A DNA stretch of 38,746 nucleotides from Mollicutes bacterium (lineage in GTDB: Bacteria > Bacillota_I > Bacilli_A > Izemoplasmatales > Izemoplasmataceae). The position numbers and the translations under genes were made by a program. Below are positions 32,449-38,746 of the stretch, piece by piece. The stretch is taken from positions 1-38,746 of the forward strand of contig PWYL01000059.1 in assembly GCA_003568315.1 (NCBI GenBank), written 5' to 3'. The notes under the pieces were generated by a model that saw only the letters and a program-made list of their open reading frames with translations, did not search any database and was not told where the DNA came from. Every line of letters begins with the position of its first letter. The stretch's first letter is position 1.

Positions 32449-35328
32449 ATGTTACAGTTTTTGCAACGGGCAATGACGATTTTGGCGTTTGTACTCGCAT
32501 CTTTTGCGATTGCGGGATGTGAGCTTTTGGATGAAGGGAAGACGGAGACGAAACCGATCGAGTTCCAAACCACGGACGAACATATCCAATGGCGTCATGA
32601 AGGCGAAGAAGAGTGGCAAGACCTCATCGCTTTGAGCGAACTCGAAGGCGATGACGGTATCAGCACTGTCGATGCGACCATCAACGAAGACGGCGAGCTG
32701 GTCCTCGAACTTTCCGACGGTGAGACCATCAATGTCGGAGAGATTCTCGGTGAAGACGGCCGCGACGTCGAGTTCCGTGTCGAAGACGAAGAAATCCAAT
32801 GGCGCCATGAGGATGACGAATGGCAAAAACTCATCGCCGTTGCCGACCTTTCCGGTGACGATGGTCGTTCGGCCTATGAAATCTATCTCGACCACCATCC
32901 CGATTATGAAGGGGATGAGGAGACTTGGCTCTGCGATCTGGTGAACGGTCGCTTGGCGGACAAGGAAGAAGTCGTCGTGAGTTTCGACCTCGGAGAAGCA
33001 CCCCTTCCTGAAAACTTCGAGCCCGAAATCACCGTGAAACGTTTCACGACCTTGGAACTTCCCGTCCCCACTTGGGACTATCATGCTTTCCTTGGGTGGT
33101 ACAGCGGTTTCGAGGTGAATGATGCTCGCTTCACGAATGTGTCTCCCGTGATGGAAGACATCACACTGCAAGCGAAATGGGAATTCCAAGAAAGCCTCTG
33201 GATTGATGATTTGAACGCCGTCACGGATTGGGAAGAATACCGCGACATCCTCTTTGTTGAACAACTCGAATGGATCGACGAAGAAGGTCTCGCGGATTAT
33301 GCGGTGCTTCGGGACATCCACGCCAACCGACCCTTCATTGACAAAGATGCTTTCGACGCCCTCTTTTCCGACGCCATGGCCTTCCGCATGGCCACGCGCG
33401 ATGCCGTCGCTTATGCGAACGGGCTCGAAGAAGGGGATGCATTGGACCTCGAGAAACTCATCATGGACGTCCACACCGCTTTGGATGAAGGGGACCTGGA
33501 CCACATCCATGGGTATCCCGTCGCCGAAGTCCTCACGCATCTCGAAAACATCCATGCGCATCTTTCAAAAGAAGAGGACCTTGAAGAGCTCGTCACCATG
33601 CTCGCCGCAGAAGAGATCACCCAATACAAAGACATCCTCGCCATCATCGACGACTATCTCCCCGAGGGCATCATCGTCGAAGAAGGCGACGACCTCCAAG
33701 TAGTAATCGATGCCGCCGATCCCGGCGATACCATCATCGTTGAGCCCGGCGTCTATGCAGGCGCTTTGGTGATCACAACAGCCGATCTCACCATCCGTTC
33801 TTCGCAGGGCGCGGCCGAAACCGTGATTGATGCGGAAGGCGAGAATCTGGCTCTCTCCATCGAAGCTTCGGACATCGTCTTCGAAGGTTTCACGATCGAG
33901 AATTGGGAGTTGACCGGTCTGACGATCACCGAGGTCCAAGACATCCGCATCAAAGACAACCACATCGAAGCCGGTGTCTCCTTTTTGAAGGGGGCCCTTT
34001 ATCCTGTCTGGATCTGGGATGCCGAAAACATCGAATTTTCCAACAATACCGTGGTTGTACCGACGCATGACCTGTATGGTTCCTACGGCATAGTTTTCGA
34101 GGGAGTTTCCGATTTCAACGTTTCCGGAAACACCTTCATCGGCGGTGAATACCCAGACGATCAATATGAAAGCCATGTGGGCATTCTTGTATACAACTAC
34201 CTTGATGATGCCATGGAAGGCGGCATCATCGAGGGTAACACCTTCGCTGGTTTCGAATACGCCATGCAGATCGCACTCTTTGAGGATTATGACGTTCTCG
34301 ACCTCGTTGTGAAGGACAACCATCTCCAAAACAACGATTACGGCGTGGAATTTGTGGATTGGGACTATGCCGGCGCCACCGTGACCTTTTCCACCTTCGC
34401 GGGAAACATTTTTGAAGCGAACGGAATCGATGTCATCGACAACTCGGAACATGCCTTCGACCTTGAGGCGATTCTCGCCGAGAACACCTTCATCCCTGAG
34501 GCCGTTGTGGAAGAGAATCGTATCTGGCGAGCACCCGCGACCCATACGGTGGAAGATGGGGACGACCTCCAAGCGGCAATCGATGGAGCGGCTTCCCGTG
34601 ACATCATCGAAGTCGGTCCGGGAACCTATGAAGGCGCCTTGACCATCGATACGGAAGAGCTTTCCATCATCGCGGTCGATGGTGCCGAAGCGACCACGAT
34701 CGATGTTGAAGGAGCAGAAGTCGCCATCCGGATCACCGCCGCGAATGTTGTCTTTGAGGGTTTCAGCGTCACGAACTGGAGCGAGAACTACGGTGTCGGC
34801 ATCTATGTCGATGCCGCGGATGGGGTAAACATCAGTGAAAACACCATCAATATGATGGACAAGGGGACCGCCATCATGGTCACGGATTCTTCCGACACCC
34901 TGATACAAAACAACACGATCCCCGGTTTCGACGTTCCCGACCACGGCGCCTATACGGGTATCTATCTAAGGAACTATGACGATGAACCCATGGTGGGGAC
35001 CACCATGCAGGAAAACACCATCGAGGGCGTCCAGGCGGGCATTGTGATCGATGGGTTGCATGACAACGACATCGTCGATATCGTCCTCACGGACAACCAT
35101 CTGGAGGAGAACCTCAAAGGGGTGTTCATCAATGCTTCTTCGCCCCTAGACATCACCATCGAGTTCAGCCAATTCACCGGCAACCATTTTGCACATAACG
35201 ACATCCAAATGCTGCACGAGGAAGACCTCGATTTCGACCTCGATGCGATACTTGCCGATAACACGTTCACACCCGAATCGATCGTGGATGGAAACGCCAT
35301 CGTCCCCGATGAAGAGAACGATGGATGA
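32449..35328 (+). CDS. Large lipoprotein with duplicated beta-helix and InlB-type repeat
   Basis: 959 residues. Lipobox AIAGC (Cys24). Order: two short repeats with IQWRHE and DD(G)-turns (about 40-75 and 107-145); the SAYEIYLDHHPDYEG...WLCDLVNGRL module; an InlB/Flg_new-like repeat (VVVSFDLGEAPLPENFEP ... FLGWYSGFEV ... LQAKWE, about 180-245); a helical acidic region to 407; then two right-handed beta-helix modules (about 408-690 and 698-959), each starting with GDDLQxxID and repeating VFEGFTIENW, NTI/NHI turns as in NosD-like/pectate-lyase-like folds. Likely a cell-surface carbohydrate-binding or -cleaving protein; no catalytic triad is assigned. ATG 32449 follows AAGGGGG. Confidence 0.85.
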   Translation: MLQFLQRAMTILAFVLASFAIAGCELLDEGKTETKPIEFQTTDEHIQWRHEGEEEWQDLIALSELEGDDGISTVDATINEDGELVLELSDGETINVGEILGEDGRDVEFRVEDEEIQWRHEDDEWQKLIAVADLSGDDGRSAYEIYLDHHPDYEGDEETWLCDLVNGRLADKEEVVVSFDLGEAPLPENFEPEITVKRFTTLELPVPTWDYHAFLGWYSGFEVNDARFTNVSPVMEDITLQAKWEFQESLWIDDLNAVTDWEEYRDILFVEQLEWIDEEGLADYAVLRDIHANRPFIDKDAFDALFSDAMAFRMATRDAVAYANGLEEGDALDLEKLIMDVHTALDEGDLDHIHGYPVAEVLTHLENIHAHLSKEEDLEELVTMLAAEEITQYKDILAIIDDYLPEGIIVEEGDDLQVVIDAADPGDTIIVEPGVYAGALVITTADLTIRSSQGAAETVIDAEGENLALSIEASDIVFEGFTIENWELTGLTITEVQDIRIKDNHIEAGVSFLKGALYPVWIWDAENIEFSNNTVVVPTHDLYGSYGIVFEGVSDFNVSGNTFIGGEYPDDQYESHVGILVYNYLDDAMEGGIIEGNTFAGFEYAMQIALFEDYDVLDLVVKDNHLQNNDYGVEFVDWDYAGATVTFSTFAGNIFEANGIDVIDNSEHAFDLEAILAENTFIPEAVVEENRIWRAPATHTVEDGDDLQAAIDGAASRDIIEVGPGTYEGALTIDTEELSIIAVDGAEATTIDVEGAEVAIRITAANVVFEGFSVTNWSENYGVGIYVDAADGVNISENTINMMDKGTAIMVTDSSDTLIQNNTIPGFDVPDHGAYTGIYLRNYDDEPMVGTTMQENTIEGVQAGIVIDGLHDNDIVDIVLTDNHLEENLKGVFINASSPLDITIEFSQFTGNHFAHNDIQMLHEEDLDFDLDAILADNTFTPESIVDGNAIVPDEENDG

Positions 35329-35370
35329 ATCCGACTCCCCTTTCCATCCAAGAAAGGATTGTCGAATATA

Positions 35371-35394
35371 GCCCCATCGCTTTATCGATGAGGC
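35371..35394 (+). terminator. Hairpin after the beta-helix lipoprotein
   Basis: GCC-C-CATCG with CGATG-A-GGC around a short loop (one mismatch); only sparse T follows, so terminator activity is uncertain. Confidence 0.4.
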
Positions 35395-35433
35395 CTGTCG
35401 CTTTCACACAAACGTTTTTCCCAAGCACATGGG

Positions 35434-35462
35434 TTTCATGAAATAAGCGGCCATGTTATCAT
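35434..35462 (+). promoter_or_regulatory. Weak promoter of the third lipoprotein
   Basis: TTTCAT (35434-35439), 17-base spacer, TATCAT (35457-35462). Confidence 0.35.
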
Positions 35463-35493
35463 GGAATGACAGTATCCCAAAGGAGTGACGATT

Positions 35494-36099
35494 GTGAAAA
35501 GACTGCTTGTCATCATGTTGCCCCTTCTCTTCGTGATTGTTCTTTCCGGTTGCGACATCATCCAAGAAGAGATCGAGAGGGCCCAATCGCTGGAACTCGA
35601 AGATTTCGAAGTCGACATCCCCGAACAGAGCATCCTTTTGAAAATCACAAGCGACGCCGATGAACAGGTCATCGAAAGTGTCGTTGTCAACGGTAAGGAA
35701 TACGACCTTGTCAGCCAAGGCGATGATTGGTATCTTCTCGAGGATGTGCCCATCGAGACCGCTTATGAAATAGGCGATGTCTATTATCGCACCGGAATCG
35801 GTGCCGGTCTGACATATAATGTCGATTTCGACATCACCCTCGGCGAGGCCTTGGAGAAACTGCCGCAAGAAAAACTCGAAGAAGTGGATGAAGAGCTCGC
35901 CATCGGCGACTACCTTTTCAAAGCCGACGAGAGCGAGCTGGCCGTCATCGAGAGTGACCGCGATTTCACCATCGAGGAACTGGAAGAGTGGGCATGGCTC
36001 GTGTTCGAGGACGAGACCCCCGTGTTCGCAATCTTCGAGCATGAAGACACCTTGTATGTCGTGATAGCCCCCGAAGAGATCGAGGAACACGTGGAATGA
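35494..36099 (+). CDS. Acidic lipoprotein of unknown function
   Basis: 201 residues from GTG 35494; AAAGGAG at 35479-35485 gives correct spacing, whereas an in-frame GTG at 35485 overlaps that site. Signal peptide MKRLLVIMLPLLFVIVLSGC puts the lipidated Cys at 20. The mature part is rich in Glu/Asp, and has an N-terminal beta domain (QSILLKITSDADEQVIESVVVNGKEYDL...) followed by a helix and a last strand pair (PVFAIFEHEDTLYVVIAPEE). It resembles no enzyme I know. It is probably monocistronic: own weak promoter, strong terminator behind. Confidence 0.8.
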   Translation: MKRLLVIMLPLLFVIVLSGCDIIQEEIERAQSLELEDFEVDIPEQSILLKITSDADEQVIESVVVNGKEYDLVSQGDDWYLLEDVPIETAYEIGDVYYRTGIGAGLTYNVDFDITLGEALEKLPQEKLEEVDEELAIGDYLFKADESELAVIESDRDFTIEELEEWAWLVFEDETPVFAIFEHEDTLYVVIAPEEIEEHVE

Positions 36100-36106
36100 G
36101 ACGAAG

Positions 36107-36132
36107 AAAGCCGGCAATCTACCGGCTTTTTT
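36107..36132 (+). terminator. Terminator after the third lipoprotein
   Basis: AAAGCCGG/CCGGCTTT stem, loop CAATCTA, six T. Confidence 0.88.
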
Positions 36133-36179
36133 CTTGTCTTTGATGCGTCTTTTCCGGTGGAATCGCATTGACGAAAGAA

Positions 36180-36605
36180 CAAAAAAAGAGTTCCGCTTGT
36201 CTGCGGAACCCCGTGTCATGTAATCATTTTCACGCTACGCCTTTTCACGAGTCGGTGTCGAGGTGATAGTTGATGCTCACAATCATTCCCCTTTGTGCTA
36301 ATGTGTCCTATTTCCCGATCGGAATTGACTACATCGATGTAGTAACCACACCTCAACCATAACATGACGAAAATTGGTTGTCGGTAAACGGTAGATGTTT
36401 GAGGAATTCGATGAAGCGTCTGTATTGCGAGATATCCATGTCGAGATGTCTTCAAGCGTTTTGAACGGATATTGCGGTGGAAGCCTTATTTTATTGGATT
36501 TTGAGAATTCGGACATTCTTTCAAAAATATACATGATGATGCAGGAGGTTCTCCAAACTGTCTGCTTGCGTCTATATTGAGCTTTTCCATATGAAAACCG
36601 GGGCC
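36180..36605 (-). pseudogene. Decayed IS200/IS605-like transposase (tnpA) remnant
   Basis: Read on the minus strand, one frame ends with LWLRCGYYIDVVNSDREI and EHQLS, resembling the C-terminal FWxRGYYVDTVGxN...I...QLS block of Y1 transposases of IS200/IS605. Another frame upstream has AQYRRKQ, similar to their N-terminal PKYRRK. The span is shorter than a full tnpA (about 420 against 450 bases), frames are broken, and the HUH motif is not found. A hairpin GTTCCGC/GCGGAAC (36190-36209) next to an A/T run lies at its downstream end, where IS200-type elements carry subterminal hairpins; it would also terminate minus-strand transcription. Tentative. Confidence 0.4.
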
Positions 36606-36653
36606 ATGATGCACATGAGATAAGATAGTGGTCAATATTTTCGCCGTTTGATT

Positions 36654-36662
36654 TGTTATAAT
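36654..36662 (+). promoter_or_regulatory. Extended -10 promoter of the YeaQ-like gene
   Basis: TGTTATAAT, with -10 at 36657-36662, 27 bases before the ATG; no good -35. Confidence 0.65.
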
Positions 36663-36688
36663 ACATATATAGAAGAGGAGGAATCATC

Positions 36689-36937
36689 ATGCCTGTATTG
36701 GTCATACTCGTCTGGATCGTATTCGGTGCTTTGGTCGGTTGGGTCGCGAGCATTATCATGAAAACCCGCCGCCGCGGTCTCATCCGCAACATCATCGTCG
36801 GTCTTCTCGGTGCCGTGCTCGGGGGACTGATCGCTTCTTTCTTCGGCTTTGGATCGGTCGAAGCTTTCACATTGCAAGGTTTCGGCATCGCCCTTTTGGG
36901 CGCGGTGCTTTTGATCTGGCTCGCACGCCGACTGTGA
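36689..36937 (+). CDS. GlsB/YeaQ/YmgE-family membrane protein
   Basis: 82 residues with three hydrophobic segments and the family signature: WIVFGALVGWVASIIMKTRR, RGLIRNIIVGLLGAVLGGLI and FTLQGFGIALLGAVLLIWLARR. These small transglycosylase-associated-like proteins are linked to general stress responses (for example enterococcal GlsB), but their biochemical role is unknown. The ribosome site AGAGGAGGAA is strong. Monocistronic; a GACCGA/TCGGTC hairpin at about 36942-36963 with TTTC follows. Confidence 0.9.
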   Translation: MPVLVILVWIVFGALVGWVASIIMKTRRRGLIRNIIVGLLGAVLGGLIASFFGFGSVEAFTLQGFGIALLGAVLLIWLARRL

Positions 36938-37022
36938 CATGACCGACGGCGTCAGTTTTCGGTCTTTCGGCTTTTCTATCGTATGTCGGCGGTCTATCCA
37001 GTCATTTCCCCGGCCGTATCCC

Positions 37023-37050
37023 TTGCACATGGATATGTTCGTGCTATAAT
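37023..37050 (+). promoter_or_regulatory. Promoter of the last lipoprotein
   Basis: TTGCAC (37023-37028), 16-base spacer, TATAAT (37045-37050) with TG extension (TGCTATAAT). Transcription would start at about 37057, leaving a leader of roughly 130 bases. Confidence 0.7.
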
Positions 37051-37059
37051 AATGGCACA

Positions 37060-37170
37060 AGGGAAACGGTCGGTCAGGCGGAAACCGCGGACGATTTTCG
37101 ACTGTGAAAACATATTCATCACAGAGTTGCTGGTTTTCGGCCCGACCGGAGACCGGCTTTCTTTTGTAAT
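37060..37170 (+). ncRNA. Structured leader RNA, candidate regulatory element
   Basis: The leader can fold into a three-way junction: P1 CGGTCGG (37067-37073) with CCGACCG (37142-37148); P2 GCGG-AAA-CCGC (37078-37088); P3 CTGTGA/TCACAG (37102-37107 with 37119-37124). The right arm of P1 can instead join a CCGG-AGA-CCGG hairpin (37146-37156) followed by CTTTCTTTT, a weak terminator. Mutually exclusive pairing suggests attenuation, though no known riboswitch consensus is matched. Confidence 0.4.
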
Positions 37171-37189
37171 AGGTCAAAAGGAGTGTTTT

Positions 37190-38746
37190 ATGATGAGAAG
37201 ATTGCTTGCCGCAGCTTTGTTTTTTGTGGGCATGTTTATGCTTGCCGCATGCGATGTGACAGAGGAGTTCGAAATCGACATAAGCAGTGAACTCGAAGAA
37301 GCCACCTTCACCATCGAGCCCGACGGTATCGTCGAGGAAGGCACCGATGTGACCGTCACGGCCGAAGCGGTAGAAGGTTATGTGTTTAGCCACTGGGAAC
37401 ATCCGGAGACCGGCGCCACCCTCTCGGAGGAAGACACCTACACGTTCACAATGACAGAAGATACAGAATTGCAGGCCGTCTATGAGGAAACCTTGGATGT
37501 GGTGCTCGAATCCGAACATGATGAGGCCGTCCTCACCATGAACCCCGAATTCGTGACCTCCGGTGCGGAGGTGACCATCGAGGCTTCGGAGATCGAAGAC
37601 TACGTGTTCCAACATTGGTATGACACCATAGCGGACGAAGTGTTCACAGAAGAGAGGACACATACTTTCGTGGTTGAAGAGGATGTGCATCTCGAAGCCG
37701 TCTATCTCGATGAGGAAATCTCGGCGGCTGAGGAAGTTGTCGAGACGTTCGAGGGAGACCTCTCGCATCTTGAGGACCTCGTCGAAAACCTGGAGACAAG
37801 CGACGCCTTGACCATGGAGATGGACTTCTTCGTCGAAGTGGAAGGCCCCGAAGGAATGGAACAACTCCATCTGAACTACATCCAGAAAATTGTCGAAGAG
37901 GATCATCGCCTCATGGAGAAGATTGTGACACTCAAAGTTCCTGAAGCCATTGAAGAAGAGATGGAAGAGATCACTTTCCATATCATCGTCGAAGAAACCG
38001 ACCACCTCCACAACATCTATCTGGATGTGGGCATGATTCTCGACATGATCGAAGAGGAAGAGGAAATCGATGCCAGGGAAGTCTTCGCTTTCGAGAGCGA
38101 TTTCCTCCATGTCTCCGTTCCCCACACCTTGATCGAGGACATCTGGGGCGAAGTCCATGAAGCGCTCGAAGAGGAACTGCCCGAAGATTTCGATGAAGAA
38201 ATGATCGAAGAGATCATCGAAGAACTGGAGCGTTTCGAGAAATATCTCGACCTGGATTATTTGAACAGTCTCGAGCATATCGAGGCCGAAATCGAGATTC
38301 ATGAAGAGACAGACATCCTGACGAGTCTCATCGTGAATCCCGACATGGCGGCAGAGATTTTCGAAGATGTCTTCAAAGACGTCTATACCATTCTCGAAAT
38401 GCTCGATGAGGAAGGCGAACTCCCCCCTTATGAGGACTTCGTCGAATCAGAGGAATACGCACAGATGATCGAGATGATCCAGCACATGCCCACATTGGAG
38501 GTCGATTTCCTCCACAACCCCGCTCATGAGGATTGGCTGCATGTGGAATTCCACCTCCTTCCCATGTTGGATATGATCGAGGAGTTCGACCCGGATGAAC
38601 TGGAAACTCTCGAATTCACCATGACCTTCTTTACCGAAGCGGAAATCACCGAAGTCGATGACGCGAAAGATGCGGCCGAAATCGCCGAAGAGCTCATCAT
38701 GTTCTTCATGATTGCGGAAGCCGCTCGCTATGGACATCTCGTGGCC
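37190..38746 (+). CDS. Very acidic lipoprotein with tandem InlB-type repeats (partial)
   Basis: At least 519 residues; the frame has no stop up to the right edge. Lipobox MLAAC (Cys21) after MMRRLLAAALFFVG. Two divergent InlB B-repeat-like domains follow: one with EEGTDVTVTAEAVEGYVFSH and TELQAVYE (about 43-103), the second with TSGAEVTIEASEIEDYVFQH and HLEAVY (about 110-170). The rest is a long helical, heptad-like region extremely rich in Glu/Asp with few Lys/Arg. Probably surface-exposed; function unknown. ATG 37190 (or 37193) follows AAAAGGAGTG. It is the third lipoprotein in the window with InlB-like or acidic architecture. Confidence 0.85.
   Translation, partial: MMRRLLAAALFFVGMFMLAACDVTEEFEIDISSELEEATFTIEPDGIVEEGTDVTVTAEAVEGYVFSHWEHPETGATLSEEDTYTFTMTEDTELQAVYEETLDVVLESEHDEAVLTMNPEFVTSGAEVTIEASEIEDYVFQHWYDTIADEVFTEERTHTFVVEEDVHLEAVYLDEEISAAEEVVETFEGDLSHLEDLVENLETSDALTMEMDFFVEVEGPEGMEQLHLNYIQKIVEEDHRLMEKIVTLKVPEAIEEEMEEITFHIIVEETDHLHNIYLDVGMILDMIEEEEEIDAREVFAFESDFLHVSVPHTLIEDIWGEVHEALEEELPEDFDEEMIEEIIEELERFEKYLDLDYLNSLEHIEAEIEIHEETDILTSLIVNPDMAAEIFEDVFKDVYTILEMLDEEGELPPYEDFVESEEYAQMIEMIQHMPTLEVDFLHNPAHEDWLHVEFHLLPMLDMIEEFDPDELETLEFTMTFFTEAEITEVDDAKDAAEIAEELIMFFMIAEAARYGHLVA

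Noticed and set aside
37071-37092. T-box-like GGCGGAAACCGCGG stretch in the leader
   Set aside because: It differs from the T-box AGGGTGGNACCGCG core, no specifier stem is seen, and the gene downstream is a lipoprotein rather than a tRNA-linked gene.
36656-38302. 548-codon minus-strand frame opposite the last lipoprotein
   Set aside because: The + strand has promoter, ribosome site, lipobox and InlB-type repeats; the minus frame is a shadow of Glu/Asp-rich codons and continues through the YeaQ-like gene.
1-38746. CRISPR array, prophage, tRNA or rRNA genes
   Set aside because: No regularly spaced direct repeats, phage structural genes or RNA gene signatures were found on reading both strands.

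Overview
The window reads as chromosome of a Gram-positive-type (Bacillota or Mycoplasmatota-like) bacterium. The signs are: lipobox lipoproteins with short Lys/Arg-rich leaders, a CIRCE element before hsp20-clpB, folate-dependent TrmFO followed by XerC and RlmH, a RocA-type P5C dehydrogenase, extended -10 (TGnTATAAT) promoters, strong AGGAGG ribosome sites, TTG/GTG starts and TGA used as stop. Base composition looks moderately GC-rich. An InlB-type repeat and an acidic lipoprotein module with an AYEIY...WL.DLVNGRL motif recall free-living Izemoplasma/Haloplasma-like lineages, but that placement is inference. Every intact gene lies on the + strand; the only minus-strand candidate is a decayed transposase.

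Positions 1-10007: the end of a GNAT acetyltransferase; an RsmF-like rRNA methyltransferase; a short-chain dehydrogenase translationally coupled to a PAP2 phosphatase; nagB followed by the frameshifted remains of a GntR-family regulator; the fetAB metal-export ABC transporter; a membrane EAL phosphodiesterase with a degenerate GGDEF domain; a GltS-like glutamate symporter; and a ZIP metal transporter. Compact hairpin-then-promoter junctions separate many of these units.

Positions 10020-18245: a CIRCE-controlled hsp20-clpB heat-shock unit with an unusual internal terminator, then a six-gene operon: [2Fe-2S] protein, FAD/NAD oxidoreductase, dicluster ferredoxin, BFD-type [2Fe-2S] protein, DAO-family flavoprotein and RocA. 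It looks like a multisubunit imino-acid (proline-type) dehydrogenase feeding P5C to RocA to make glutamate.

Positions 18214-30922: a two-gene CHR transporter, a KtrB-like K+ uptake subunit, trmFO-xerC-rlmH, a DUF1576-like membrane protein coupled to a small unknown protein, an MthK-like K+ channel with RCK domain, a cytoplasmic-looking YVTN beta-propeller, a GNAT enzyme and a NatAB-type ABC exporter.

Positions 30923-38746: a surface-protein region with four lipoproteins (two very acidic by eye; one a 959-residue protein with a duplicated beta-helix; the last runs off the window), a 34-residue membrane peptide, a YeaQ/GlsB-type membrane protein, an IS200/IS605-like relic, and two lipoprotein leaders that may form regulatory RNA structures. 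No CRISPR array, prophage, rRNA or tRNA was seen. No complete new system is evident. The best leads are the split imino-acid dehydrogenase operon, the DUF1576-small protein pair, and the acidic lipoprotein cluster with its structured leaders.
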